Translations under genes and position numbers: made by a program
Part shown: one piece after another, positions 21,126 through 32,360 of the stretch
Layout of the letters: each line of letters starts with the position of its first letter
How positions within the stretch are numbered: the first letter of the stretch is position 1
Notes under the pieces: generated by a model
Databases searched by the model: none
What the model saw: only the letters and a program-made list of their open reading frames with translations
What the model was told of the DNA's origin: nothing
Origin: Candidula unifasciata
Lineage: Eukaryota > Mollusca > Gastropoda > Stylommatophora > Geomitridae
NCBI GenBank assembly: GCA_905116865.2
Contig: CAJHNH020004702.1
Location: 179,001 to 243,000, forward strand
Length of the DNA stretch: 64,000 bases
Direction of reading: 5' to 3'

Positions 21126-21739
21126 GTCTAATCTGCATTGCATTCTTAAAGTGGTTCTCCACCTTTTACGGCCATATTTTATAACTGAAATCATTTTAAA
21201 AGTTATAATACATAGCCTGTTTATTTTTTTTTTTTTTTTTAGTTGTTTAGACGTTTTAAAGTTGCTGTTGCTTTTTTTCAATGCGTGCCAAAGTAAAAGA
21301 GAAAAAAAGCAAATGGGAAAGAACAGCGCCAAGCAAGCAGGAAAGAAACTTATTTTATAAAAATGAATAACGTTTTATGCAATAAATCTTTGTCACTGGG
21401 GCTTACAAAGGGAATTCGTACATGTCAACTAGAGCCAATTGTAAGTCACGGTTGTGGTTTCTAGACAATTAGTACACACGCAAAAGAATCACTAGGGGCC
21501 TCATAGATGTGGCTCTATAATATAATTCTAACAACTCTTTCATCGTCATCAGCATCATCTATCTGTGCCTGAAGGCAGGAGAGCAAGAGGTAGATAACCA
21601 TACAAGTTGGAAGACAAACTCAAACGACAAAGAAATAACGGTTTGAGAAAGTGTAGCACCAGGACAAGAGACACAGTGTCGAAGATCCATTGCAGCCAAC
21701 CTTCATTATGAAGACGACACCTGACTGACTGATGATCGT

Positions 21740-21955
21740 GAGATACTAGGCGGCTGTGGGCCTGTGATGGGATGAAGCCCATTTCAGGTGGCTGTGGGCT
21801 TGTGATGGGATGAAGCCCACTTCACGTGGCTGTGGGCTTGTGATGGGATAAAGCCCATTTCAGGTGGCTGTGGGCTTATGATGGGATGAAGCCCATTTCA
21901 CGTGGCTGTGGCCTTGTGATGGGATAAAGCCCATTTCAGGTGGCTGTTGGCTTCT
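21740..21955 (+). repeat. 38-bp minisatellite, about 6 units
   Basis: Unit TGGCTGTGGGCTTGTGATGG followed by GATGAAGCCCATTTCAGG, with G/A and C/T variants between units. Confidence 0.9.
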
Positions 21956-22044
21956 GATAGGATGATATTTACCCAGAAGCCCACTTTAATCTTGTTAACA
22001 GATGCCACGAACACATCAAAGTCCATTTACAGCAACGTACTTTA

Positions 22045-22285
22045 AGATGGTAGTCAGCGTCTGTAGCTTAAGCATTGCGAACGTGCTTCGTTATGTCGAG
22101 ATGCCAGATTCGATCCCACCTGCAGGCTATTTGGCTACAGATCGTCTTGCGTTGGTTTCAACAGTGGTGGCAAGAGCTTACCGTTTAGAGAGTAATGGCA
22201 AACTAGTGAAGTAAATGTGCCAAGAGTAAACACAACAGCGAAAAATTGCATGGGTTGGAGTCTGCAATGTCATGTAAAGGACAGG
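22045..22285 (+). repeat. tRNA-derived SINE-like repeat family D, copy 3
   Basis: GCGTCTGTAGCTTAAGCATT (A-box region), then ATTCGATCCCACC (B-box). The body continues GAGTAATGGCAAACTAGTGA and runs into the 50-bp minisatellite. Confidence 0.6.
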
Positions 22286-22295
22286 CAACTAACTA

Positions 22296-23793
22296 CAGAC
22301 GGTAGCAGAAACATGGAGAACAACTAAACCAATTATTGTAAACCACAGACGGTAGCAGAAACATGGAGAACACTAAACCAATTATTGTAAACCACAGGCG
22401 GTAGCAGAAACATGGAGAACAACTAAATCAATTATTGTAAACTACAGACGGTAGCAGAAACACGGAGAACAACTAAACCAATTATTGTAAACTACAGACG
22501 GTAGCGGAAACATGGAGAACAACCAAACCAATTATTGTAAACTACAGACGGTAGCAGAAACACGGAGAACAACTAAACCAATTAATGTAAACTACAGACG
22601 GTAGCAGAAACATGGAGAACACTAAACCAATTATTGTAAACTACAGAGGGTAGCAGAAACATGGAGAACAACCAAACCAATTATTGTAAACTACAGACGG
22701 TAGCGGAAACACGGAGAACAACAAAACTAATTATTGTAAACTATAGACGGTAGCAGAAACATGGAGAACAACCAAAACAATTATTGTAAACTACAGACGG
22801 TAGCGGAAACACGGAGAACAACTAAAACAATTATTGTAAACTAAAGACGGTAGCGGAAACATGGAGAACAACTAAAACAATTATTGTAAACTAAAGACGG
22901 TAGCGGAAACATGGAGAACAACCAAACCAAATATTGTAAAGTACAGATGGTAGCGGAAACACGGAGAACAACTAAATCAATTATTGTAAACTACAGACGG
23001 TAGCGGAAACACGGAGAACAACAAAACTAATTATTGTAAACTATAGACGGTAGCAGAAACATGGAGAACAACCAAAACAATTATTGTAAACTACAGACGG
23101 TAGCGGAAACACGGAGAACAACTAAAACAATTATTGTAAACTAAAGACGGTAGCGGAAACATGGAGAACAACTAAAACAATTATTGTAAACTACAGACGG
23201 TAGCGGAAACATGGAGAACAACCAAACCAAATATTGTAAAGTACAGATGGTAGCGGAAACATGGAGAACAACTTAACCAATTATTGTAAACTACAAGGGT
23301 TGCGGAAACATGGAGAACAACCAAACCAATTATTGTAAACAACAGACGGTAGCGGAAACACGGAGAACAACTTAACCAATTATTGTAAACTACAGAGGGT
23401 TGCGGAAACATGGAGAACAACCAAACCAATTATTGTAAACAACAGACGGTAGCGGAAACATGGAGAACAGCCAAACCAATTATTGTAAACTACAGACGGT
23501 AGCGGAAACATGGAGAACAGCCAAACCAATTATTGTAAACTACAGACGGTAGCGGAAACATGGAGAACAGCCAAACCAATTATTGTAAACTACAGATGGT
23601 AGCGGAAACAAGGAGAACAACTAAACCAATTATTGTAAACTACAGACGGTAGCGGAAACATGGAGAACAACCAAACCAATTATTGTAAGCTACAGACGGT
23701 AGCGGAAACATGGAGAACAACCAAACCAATTATTGTAAGCTACAGACGGTAGCGGAAACATGGAGAACAACAAAACCAGTTATTGTAAACTAT
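22296..23793 (+). repeat. 50-bp minisatellite, about 30 units, with 300-bp higher-order structure
   Basis: Unit CAGACGGTAGCGGAAACATG then GAGAACAACCAAACCAATTA TTGTAAACTA, 48-50 bp each. Variants (cagaaac/cggaaac, atgg/acgg, accaaac/actaaac) form a pattern: the six units from 22681 repeat almost unchanged from 22981, a 300-bp higher-order unit. Two units at about 23291-23390 and 23391-23490 carry a shared GGGTTGCGG variant. Repeating VVYNNWLSCSP-type frames are by-products. Confidence 0.95.
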
Positions 23794-23984
23794 AAACATT
23801 TATTCGGCTCGATGCTAACCCCATCATCCATCTTGTGTCGATTGGTCAATAAAAATATGGGTCTATTACTATATGCCCCATACGCCTACAGGCGTGGAAA
23901 TTGGTTTTCAAGGGGACAAAAACATTCAATAATTTGAGCCTGCGTAGAAAAAAGGGAATTAAATGCAGTGATTTAACTAATAGC

Positions 23985-24117
23985 GCTGAGCATTGAGAGA
24001 GAACAGCGGACCATGAGGTGAAAAGAAGATACTGGTGTTGGATAGGATAGACGTTGAGAAAACCTAAGAACAACATAACTATAATATCTTTGCACTGCAA
24101 CCCTCAAGAGCATAGAA

Positions 24118-24170
<53 letters not shown>

Positions 24171-24345
24171 CGCACGCACACACACACATAGACACACACA
24201 CACACACACACACACACAAAACATATATGGAGAAGGGGGCTAGATAGTGAAATTAAAAAGACGGGAAGGGCATGGGGTAAGCTGCATGCAATAGCGAAGG
24301 TTAGAACAACCTGGCGTGATTTAGTAAAGAGCCACCCATTAGGGG
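23985..24345 (+). mobile_element. LINE 3' end fragment with inserted microsatellites
   Basis: AGCGGACCATGAGGTGAAAA, GTTGAGAAAACCTAAGAACA, GCAACCCTCAAGAGCATAGA, then (GA)n at 24120-24166 and (CA)n at 24178-24219. The family resumes at GAGAAGGGGGCTAGATAGTG. Same family as 11390, 25905 and 44225-45480. The microsatellites grew exactly where other copies have short GA/CA-rich text. Confidence 0.75.
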
Positions 24346-24804
24346 ATCGAAGGCAGATGAAAAAGTCAACAGATGGTCTCTTGTCAGGAAGTGCCTCATG
24401 AACACCAACTTCCCCCCCCCCCTCCCCCCCGACCCACTCTCCTTTGATTTGCATATCAGTGGTTTTCACTTCTGATGTAATAATGTCATCTCATAAAAAG
24501 GGAACTGCTCACATAATGTTATTACTACAATTACCCGCTTTCTAATTCTCTCTAGTTCTTTGTCTTTTTAAGTCTAGGGAGATACCAGACGAATGTGTAC
24601 ATTGTGCCATGACTATGGTATTTACACAGAAGCCCACTTCCATCCTGCTAACAGATACCTCTGACACAGAATACACACAGAACTTCACAGAATCGCTGCC
24701 CATTCTCCAGTCTTTTATGTTCGGCATAATCTCGTGGCCCAATCTCCGGGTCGATATTTTAATGTAATCACCGCAAGTTGGAAGAAGAAAAAAACCGCAA
24801 ACTT

Positions 24805-24930
24805 AATGTCAAATCTTTACAGCTTCTAGGCTCGCGATAAGTGCTGTATTTATCCCTGGTCCTAAGCTGCATTTGTCTTCAGTAGAAGGCTGAGCTGATG
24901 TGTCAAAAGTGTTGGTTTGAAACCAACTTT
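24805..24930 (+). repeat. Dispersed repeat family F, copy 1
   Basis: TTTACAGCTTCTAGGCTCGC, GCTGCATTTGTCTTCAGTAG, AAGGCTGAGCTGATGTGTC and TTTGAAACCAAC recur at 25860/26240 (split) and at 32240. Confidence 0.7.
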
Positions 24931-24986
24931 TTTTATCACCATCATCATCATCGTAATCATCATCAATTTTCTTTAGTTGTTTACGC

Positions 24987-25426
24987 CTTCTTCTTCTTCT
25001 TCTTCTTCTTCTTCTTCTTCTTCTTCTTCTTCTTCTTCTTCTTCTTCTTCTTCTTCTTCTTCTTCTTCTTCTTCTTCTTCTTCTTCTCCTTCTTCACCTT
25101 CTTCTTCTTCTTCTTCTTCTTCTTCTTCTTCTTCTTCTTCTTCTTCTTCTTCTTCTTCTTCTTCTTCTTCTTCTTCTTCTTTTTCTTCTTCTTCTTCCTC
25201 TTCTTCTCCTCCTCTTTCTTCTTCTTCTTTTTTACTTTTTCTTGTTCTTCTTCATTTTCTTCCTTATTCCTCCTTCGTTTTCTTCTTCTTCTTCATCTTC
25301 TTCTTCTTCTTCTTCTTCTTCTTCTTCTTCTTCTTCTTCTTCTTCTTCTTCTTCTTCTTCTTCTTCTTCTTCTTCTTCTTTTTCTTATTAATATTTTTCT
25401 TCTTCTTTTTCTTCTTTTTTTTTTCT
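24987..25426 (+). repeat. (TTC)n microsatellite, about 440 bp
   Basis: Nearly pure TTC with a few interruptions (TCCTTCTTCACC near 25087; a degenerate stretch at 25195-25290). Long poly-Phe, poly-Ser and poly-Leu frames are artefacts. Confidence 0.97.
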
Positions 25427-25859
25427 ATCTCTTATATTGCTGTGGTGTACATATAGACAGCTATATAGGCGCTTTTCAGAACAACGCATTCAACAAACCC
25501 ATAGTTTGTCGCCGTTTGCGACACGCTTGTTAAGGAACAACGGAATTGCACTTTTTCCCCTTCAAATAGATCACCTGAATATTTACAGAGACTTCATCTA
25601 AAATATGCCAAAAGGTTTAGCATCTTTTCTGGCCTCCACCTGACTCCTTTTCTCTCCAATAGTTTTGTTGCCACACTCAACTTTATTTGGACATTTCTTA
25701 AGACCCTATTCATCCCTATAATATAAAATAACATTTTACCCTCTAGGGCGTGAAAGTGTCTAAGCACTCAAACATCCCTATTCCTGATGTAAAAGTGACC
25801 GCTTCTGACGTAATCATTTCTGCCAGTTTATAGTCTCTCTCATGTGCTGTCTGTCTCTG

Positions 25860-26280
25860 CACCGAAGCCGCATTTGTCTTCAGTAGAAGGCTGAATCACT
25901 AATGTTTAGCTTTGGGAGAGAACTTAACAAGCTCCAGTGGACGAAGAGGTGAATAAAAGAAGTTGGCATTGTATACGACACACTTTGAGAAACCTGAAAA
26001 CAATATAACTAGAAAGTCTTCGCAATGGAACCCACAAGGTCACAGAAACAAATAAAGAACAAACAAAAAACACACACATAGAGAAGGGCGCAAGAGAGTG
26101 AAGTAATTAAGATAGGAAGGCCGTCGGTGAGCTGCATGAGATAACTAAGGATATAACGACTTGGCCAGACTTGGCTCAGAGCCTATGCTTTATTGTGGGT
26201 TAGAAAGGCAGAATAAAAAGAAGAAGAAACAAGAAGAAGTAGAAGACGTCTGAGCTGATTTGTATTGGGTGGAAACCAAC
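25860..26280 (+). repeat. Dispersed repeat family F, copy 2, split by a LINE end
   Basis: GCCGCATTTGTCTTCAGTAG AAGGCTGA occupies 25865-25893. GTCTGAGCTGATTTGTATTG and GGAAACCAAC resume at 26248-26280. Compared with copy 1, the intervening 350 bp is a LINE 3' end. Confidence 0.65.
25905..26255 (+). mobile_element. LINE 3' end inserted in family F repeat
   Basis: TTGGGAGAGAACTTAACAAG, CCAGTGGACGAAGAGGTGAA, TGGAACCCACAAGGTCACAG, AGAGAGTGAAGTAATTAAGA, then AAAAGAAGAAGAAACAAGAA as tail. AGTAGAAG occurs on both sides (about 25882 and 26239), a possible short target duplication. The tail shows that this LINE family ends in GAA repeats. Confidence 0.75.
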
Positions 26281-26704
26281 TATCATACAGACTGGTTGGC
26301 AGTATGGAAGGTAGAAGCGCTGAGAGGTAGAAAACATTAGGGAGTCTTCGAAGGGCTGAGTCGGTTAACTAACTTAATTAAAGGAGGAGGGAGAACGATC
26401 AAGCGGTCTAGGCCTTGTTTAAGCACGTAATAATAACAACGCTGATGTTGACGATGACAATGATGTGCTGAGCGATAAATAAATATAAAAATGCATCTGA
26501 AATGATTTCAAATATATAAATGCATGTTTGAAAAGAGAGGCGTTGACAGCGATTCGGGGTTGAACTCCAGCAGAGGTATAATTAAAGTGGGGTTGCGTGA
26601 GCATCATAAATAGAATACTGTATAGCACGTTCAGTGGTAAAAAGAAAAAAAAACCACGAGGTACTAGATCCAGTATTACTCACCACAGCCTAGGAGCAGA
26701 AAAG

Positions 26705-26985
26705 GGGGTCGCCGCGGTGCAACGGTAGACGCTCGTCTGCGGACTTGAAGGTCGTTTGTTTGGGTACTGAGGGAGCCATACTTTTTTTTTAAAATTTGGC
26801 TTCCAGATCGACTTAGCTTTAAATGAGTAGCAGGTCCAGTCTTAGGAAGTAAAGGCGACCGGCGTGATGCTGAACACAGCACCCATGGAGCTCTGATTGG
26901 TCTATCAAATAGAAGTTCAGACCTATATGCCTAATACTCATGCAGGCGTGGTGAAGGATGCTTGACTTTATCTGTTTGACTAAGC
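26705..26985 (+). repeat. tRNA-derived SINE family C, copy 4
   Basis: GCCGCGGTGCAACGGTAGAC GCTCG head, CTGCGGACTTGAAGGTCG, GGCGACCGGCGTGATGCTGA and TGATTGGTCTATCAAATAGA. Duplicated at 32592. Confidence 0.85.
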
Positions 26986-27189
26986 ACAAAAACCTAGGAC
27001 TTGGGTTGGTTAACGCCTCTTCTGCCAACTCTCTCAGTGCCTCCCTAACCATCCAAGGAAGAGGCTGAACGCCATCTATCCACCCCCCTCTTATGACTGC
27101 ACGGGGGGGGGGGGGGACTAAGCACCCCCCTCCCCACTAATGAAAACAATTTCTCTTTTCATGTGTGTTTGTATTTTTATTAACTGTAA

Positions 27190-27600
27190 AATGCTAGATG
27201 TAACGAGGAAAGACCGACACCGGAACGATGCTGTCAGGAGGAGAGTGGGTACAGATTCAACACCAAACTTTATATATAGCTAGACAACAAATCAAATGGT
27301 TTGGCCATACAACAAGGCTGACATCAGACAGGGTACCCCAGAGTGCAATGTTATACAGATACAGTGGTAACAGTACCCGAAGAAAGACTGCAGAAATATC
27401 AGACACACTGAAAAGTACTTAAAACGAACGAACGAACGAACTTTATTTTCAAAGGGTTACAAATTAGGCACGCAGGCCTGTCTTACATTCGGCCCTTCCA
27501 AACTTCCATCTTTCACACAGCAACGAAGCGAACAGGAGGGCCCGTTCCAGATATCTCTTCATGTCCTGACGCCACATGGCATTTCAAGAGTAGAGAAAAT
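27190..27600 (+). pseudogene. LINE family G fragment with inserted (AACG)n-ended repeat
   Basis: Frames give MLDVTRKDRHRNDAVRRRVG, then (in another frame) QQIKWFGHTTRLTSDRVPQS AMLYRYSG, a LINE C-terminal block. The copy at 46965 has the same text without the roughly 105-bp piece that starts CGAACGAACGAACTTTATTT (27424-27530). That piece is therefore a later insertion. The end, GAGTAGAGAAAAT, leads into (AAT)n(AAG)n. Confidence 0.7.
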
Positions 27601-27603
27601 ATT

Positions 27604-27626
27604 AATATTAATAATAATAATAATAA

Positions 27627-27657
<31 letters not shown>

Positions 27658-28125
27658 AAGAAGAAGAAGAAGAAGAAGAAGAAGAAGAAGAAGAAGAAGA
27701 AGAAGAAGAAGAAGAAGAAGAAGAAGAAGAAGAAGAAGAAGAAGAAGAAGAAGAAGAAGAAGAAGAAGAAGAAGAAGAAGAAGAAGAAGAAGAAGAAGAA
27801 GAAGAAGAAGAAGAAAGAAGAAGAAGAAGAAGAAGAAGAAGAAGAAGAAGAAGAAGAAGAAGAAGAAGAAGAAGAAGAAGAAGAAGAAGAAGAAGAAGAA
27901 GAAGAAGAAGAAAGAAGAAGAAGAAGAAGAAGAAGAAGAAGAAGAAGAAGAAGAAGAAGAAGAAGAAGAAGAAGAAGAAGAAGAAGAAGAAGAAGAAGAA
28001 GAAGAAGAAGAAGAAGAAGAAAAGAAAGAAGAAAAAGAAGAAGAAGAAGAAGAAGAAGAAGAAGAAGAAGAAGAAGAAGAAGAAGAAGAAGAAGAAGAAG
28101 AAGAAAGAAGAAGAAGAAGAAGAAG
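27604..28125 (+). repeat. (AAT)n(AAG)n microsatellite, about 520 bp
   Basis: Short (AAT)n then about 165 AAG units with a few AAAG interruptions. It is some 200 bp longer than its duplicate at 33488-33818. The bases from here to the (TC)n tract at 29835 hold the inverted repeats described in the findings and no recognisable gene. Confidence 0.97.
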
Positions 28126-28955
28126 TTATATTTCTTATAGGAACACCAAATTTAGTATCTTTGAAAACATACAAGTACTTGCGTACAAAATGAACTTCAA
28201 CATGTTAAAAGAAGAAATACAATTTAGAACACAAGTCTGGAAATAAGACATACTTTGTCTACAACGTCTGATAAAATCAATGCTTTATCTCGTAAAACAA
28301 AGATTACAATAGATAAAATATAGTCCAGTGTTTCTCAAACTGTTTAGGCCCACGTTATCTCGTTGCTTTTGGATTTAACACACACACAAAAACAACTGCC
28401 TAGCGCCCCTTCCCCAGGAAGTATCATCATCATGTGTCACGCTAATGTCATATGCGGTCGTCATTCGCCAGCCTACACTGTCAGCAGAATTTTGGATCAG
28501 GTAGTGCTTCCGTGCCTCACGATGAAGAAGGGGGATGTCATCAAGGTATTTTATCTCGTTGCCTTATCCCTGTTCTCTTTTTATCAAAATTGCCAGTTGT
28601 CACAAAATTCTAGGGTTTATTCCTTGCATTGAAAGATGCCTTCCGTAATCGAACGAATAACATTATATAATTGCAATTGTTTTGTATCGATCTTCGTTTG
28701 TTTTGTGTCTTAATTTTTTCTTCGTCTAACAATTTACTATAGTCTATAATTTTTGCAGGCTTCTCTCCAGTTTAAATTATTGGACTGTGTTAAAATTTTC
28801 CTTAGCTTTTTAAAGATCTGACAGATGGGGCCACATGAGGTTTCATGTAGCCTTCACAGTTTCTGCCTTTTCTTTTCTAGGGATCCACAGTGGAGTTTAA
28901 ATTCACAGCGTTTCGGTCTTTTGGTCATAAAAACGTTTTCCGCCCCAAGGACACA

Positions 28956-29045
28956 GTGATTAGCCTTTTATTCATGTTTGCTGACCTTTCACTTGCGCTA
29001 GTCTATGTTAGAGAGATATCACGTTGTGTTGTTCTCGATGCTATG
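28956..29045 (+). repeat. Left arm of a diverged inverted repeat (right arm 29393-29484)
   Basis: GACCTTTCACTTGCGCTAGT, TATCACGTTGTGTTGTTCTC and GATGCTAT resemble the reverse complement of 29393-29484 over about 90 bp. The arm pair is also present in copy 2. The right-arm orientation recurs in the older third copy near 37750-37880. Confidence 0.65.
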
Positions 29046-29392
29046 AGCTTTGTATTTTGCGTGTGTGTTTTATTCGTTGTTGTGAGTGGTGAGCGGCCAG
29101 TGACATTGTGTATATTATGGCCTTCTCGGTCTTCAGGGACGATGAATTTACTTTAGCTGTCAGCATTGTCGAGCGACTAGTAGAGCAGCAATGCGTTGCT
29201 GCACACAAGACGGTTTTTTAGGGCCCGGCACAAAATGTTGACAATTCCCTAAAGCATTGGAAGTAGGCTGCACTCTCTCGTGGGACGTAGGCTGAGGCTG
29301 TGAGCTAGGGAGGTTGGGTTAGGGCCAGTTCTAAATGGTGTGGGATTGTTAAAAGCGGTCACATCGTGTAATCTAGAACATGTGATATCGCC

Positions 29393-29484
29393 CGTGATAG
29401 CGTCGAAGAGAACACAACGTGACTTCACTGTAACTTAGACTAGAGCGGTTGAAAGGTCACGTAGCATGAATGAACGGTCAATCA
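29393..29484 (-). repeat. Right arm of the diverged inverted repeat
   Basis: Reverse complement of the left arm with roughly one change in five bases; the spacer is about 350 bp. Confidence 0.65.
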
Positions 29485-29834
29485 GGGTGTGTTTGGACAA
29501 AAAAATGTTCGAAGAACAGGTGTGTTTTTTTTTTTTTTTTGCATATGTGATACTGTCTTGTTTGGAGAGTGAAATGACTTGGAGAACTGATTTAAATCTG
29601 TGAAAAATCTTTATTGATATACTCTGCTCAGTCTGCTTAGGTCGAAAGACGACTACTGCCTATGCTTTGAGATTGGCGCAAGCTTACATGCCGTGTGTCT
29701 CTGTGTTGCAAGAAGTGTGTGGAATGTAGATTCACGCAACTCTTTTTTGTGGTGTGACCAAAAGCATTGGTGATTTCTGAGTATATAAAGTGAAAAAGCT
29801 GGTTGTACAGACAGTTTTGTTATTTAGATCAAGG

Positions 29835-29929
<95 letters not shown>

Positions 29930-29944
29930 CTCTCTCTCTCTCCC

Positions 29945-29990
<46 letters not shown>
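29835..29990 (+). repeat. (TC)n(TA)n(TC)n compound microsatellite
   Basis: Three blocks flanked by unique sequence. The duplicate is at 35535-35674 with different block lengths. From 30000 to 31260 no gene is recognisable. Confidence 0.96.
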
Positions 29991-29991
<1 letters not shown>

Positions 29992-31264
29992 ACCGCAGTC
30001 TTTTTGTTTCATTCAATGCTTCCTAGCTGCACCTGAGGCTGCTACCGCTGCTCGACCGTCTCAATCCACCCAAATTTGATCTAGGCCGCTACAGACCAAT
30101 TTGACTCTGAAGCCTACAGTAGAAGAATTATCATAATCTTTATAGAAGGAGTGGCATACAACAGAGAGACGAAAAAATAGTGCACTGAATGGGGGTATAC
30201 AATGAGACAGACCAAAAATAACATGGAGAGATAACATACAGACAGACCTACACACCCTTGAAGTCACCAACTGGAAAGAGATTACCGATCACAAAGATAA
30301 ATGGAGGTGAGTGATATATGTATCAATGAACCACACGGGTTTTAAATGCTGAAGAGACAGAAAAAGAGATGTCATTTGAAAGCCCTACTATAATTATTGC
30401 TTATTTCTCTGTATTCAATACGAGAATTTTAGTTCTGTCAGAGTTAAATTGAAGCATTCAGGAGTTAAAATTTAAATCAATCTCTACAACAACAACAAGC
30501 CACACCGCTATCCCACCCATTAACCCAACACCCGCTGTGAAACAGTGCAAGTCTATTAATCACTGAGGCTAGAGTGTCCAGCAATTAATCTCCATTAATT
30601 GCTGAGCTCCCGTGAGCGTAAGTTAAAAAGAAATGTCAATCATCACATGTGGACACCAAACTCAGAAACCATCGAGCTATGCACTAAACAAACAGCATCT
30701 ATTTCATCTTCACTCAGCTGTCTGTCGTTGAGTTCACGCTGTTTAACTCCCGTGCAATTGATGTGGTGATTGTAGGTCGACCAACCAGTAAATCAGAGAT
30801 GAAAGACTACCATTTGTTTTGTAGTTCAATTATGTGTGTGTGTGTGTGTGTGGTATTTTTTTTCAGAAGGAATCTGTCTCATTTAAACAACTTTTATTTG
30901 GTTTTTATTTGGTTTAATGTTTGGCTATTGTTGTATCAGTACAGTGTTTCGCCGTTTCGGCGTTTGCCAGCTCATGCTCTGAAATCTCCTTGTGTAATTT
31001 TACGACTCTCTGTGTTGCCTTGACTGTGAATTCTGACAAACAAGCCAAACAATTCCTTGAGGTTGTGGAGATGTGGTTTTTAAAGATGAATCCTTAAAGA
31101 CTTCTTTGGACAGCCAAAAAGAGCAACCATATAGTTTGAAAGCGAGAGCTTAGAGACAACCTATCACAACGATCAGACAGAGACGGTCATCATTTGATGT
31201 TGTGTTTTGAGACGGAAGCCAGACATGTTGTTATCTACTACTTTTCCCTTCCAGCTTTCACATC

Positions 31265-31515
31265 GCCTCGATGTACGATAAATGGACCATTTTCCACGCT
31301 CTTCAGGCATATTGGGTACATAGGCCTAGACCTATATTTTATAGACTAAACGGCGTGGTCAGCATCACACAGCCGCCTTTACTTCCCGGTCTGCACCTGG
31401 TACCCACTCAAGGCTTGGTCAACCTAGAAGTCAAGGTCATTTTTGAAAAAAGTTTAACCCCTGTCAGGAACCGAACCCACGACTTTCGATCCACAGGCGA
31501 GCATCCCTTCTCGTT
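31265..31515 (-). repeat. tRNA-derived SINE family C, copy 5
   Basis: On the minus strand: B-box-like GGGTTCGGTTCCTGACAG, GACCTTGACTTCTAGGTTGA, AAGTAAAGGCGGCTGTGTGA and CTATAAAATATAGGTCTAGG. The frame at 31271-31585 is the SINE read on its wrong strand, not a gene. Confidence 0.8.
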
Positions 31516-31974
31516 CTCATACCATGACAATTTTGAAGAACTGTCTCCTCCTGATGCTGGCAATCAGTACAGTCAGTATAACTGACCAACACGATGTGTA
31601 AGGTGTATCCTGACTATCATACAGACTGGTTGGCAGTATGGAAGGTAGAAGCGCTGAGAGGTAGAAAACATTAGGGAGTCTTCGAAGGGCTGAGTCGGTT
31701 AACTAACTTAATTAAAGGAGGAGGGAGAACGATCAAGTGGTCTAGGCCTTGTTTAAGCACGTAATAATAACAACGCTGATGTTGACGATGACAATGATGT
31801 GCTGAGCGATAAATAAATATAAAAATGCATCTGAAATGATTTCAAATATATAAATGAATGTTTGAAAAGAGAACTATTTATGGTACGGGACAAAGTGGGC
31901 TAAAAGGGGTGTGAGTGGCTTTGCGTCCTTGCTGTTTTTATGTTGAAAATGACATAGGCTAAAGTAAAGTATAA

Positions 31975-32225
31975 GAACCTTTTTCAAGCCTTCGGGCATA
32001 CAGGGTTAAACCTATATTTTTATATACTGATCGTCAGTCAGCGGATGATGTGGTCAACATAATTTTGGCCGCATTTACTTCCCAGGACTCTACCTTGTAC
32101 CCAATTTAGGCTGAGTCGAAATAGAAGCCAGGGTCATTTTTTCAAATAATCGGGCTCCATCAGTATCTGAACCTACGACTTTCGTATCTGCAGGCGAACG
32201 TCTAGCCTCTACACCGCGGAGGGTC
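31975..32225 (-). repeat. tRNA-derived SINE family C, copy 6
   Basis: On the minus strand: CCGCGGTGTAGAGGCTAGAC head, TCGTAGGTTCAGATACTGAT (B-box region), AAGTAAATGCGGCCAAAATT. Lies inside the copy-2-only block. Confidence 0.75.
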
Positions 32226-32239
32226 CCATGCTAACCTAA

Positions 32240-32360
32240 TTCCAAATCGTAAAAGCTTCTAGGCCGAATTGAGTGCTGTCTTTAGCTGTGAGCTAAGCCG
32301 CATTTGTCTTCAACAGGCGGCTGAGTTGATGGATAAAACATGAGGGCTGGAAACCCAAGT
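32240..32360 (+). repeat. Dispersed repeat family F, copy 3
   Basis: AAAAGCTTCTAGGCCGAATT, GAGCTAAGCCGCATTTGTCT, TCAACAGGCGGCTGAGTTGA, GCTGGAAACCC. Uninterrupted version of the repeat split at 25860-26280. Confidence 0.7.

Larger units (their letters stand above)
26281..31614 (+). repeat. Tandem segmental duplication, copy 1 (5.3 kb)
   Basis: From TATCATACAGACTGG to GGTGTATCCTGAC the sequence recurs at 31615-37298 with only scattered substitutions, microsatellite length changes and one 548-bp insertion in copy 2. The copies are head to tail and share AC/ACT at the joint. It contains a family C SINE, a LINE G fragment, a (AAG)n array, an inverted repeat pair and a (TC)(TA)(TC) tract. The frames at 28363-28632 and 28890-29156 match between copies only because the duplication is recent. 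No gene recognised. Confidence 0.95.

Noticed and set aside
22681..23281. Repeating VVYNNWLSCSPCFRY frame as a repeat protein
   Set aside because: It is one reading of the 50-bp minisatellite, whose unit length is not a multiple of three.
22296..23793. A CRISPR array
   Set aside because: Units are contiguous 50-bp tandem repeats without unique spacers, in an animal genome.
24898..25533. A 211-codon frame of poly-Phe/poly-Leu (and a 159-codon poly-Ser frame)
   Set aside because: Produced entirely by the (TTC)n microsatellite.
27608..28174. 188-codon minus frame across the (AAG)n array, and its duplicate at 33490-33867
   Set aside because: Low-complexity translation of a microsatellite; length differs between the duplicates.
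28363..29156. Two 88-89-codon frames kept identical in both halves of the tandem duplication
   Set aside because: The duplication is so recent that conservation carries no information, and the frames match no family.
31271..31585. 104-codon frame, duplicated at 36954-37268
   Set aside because: It is the antisense reading of a tRNA-derived SINE.
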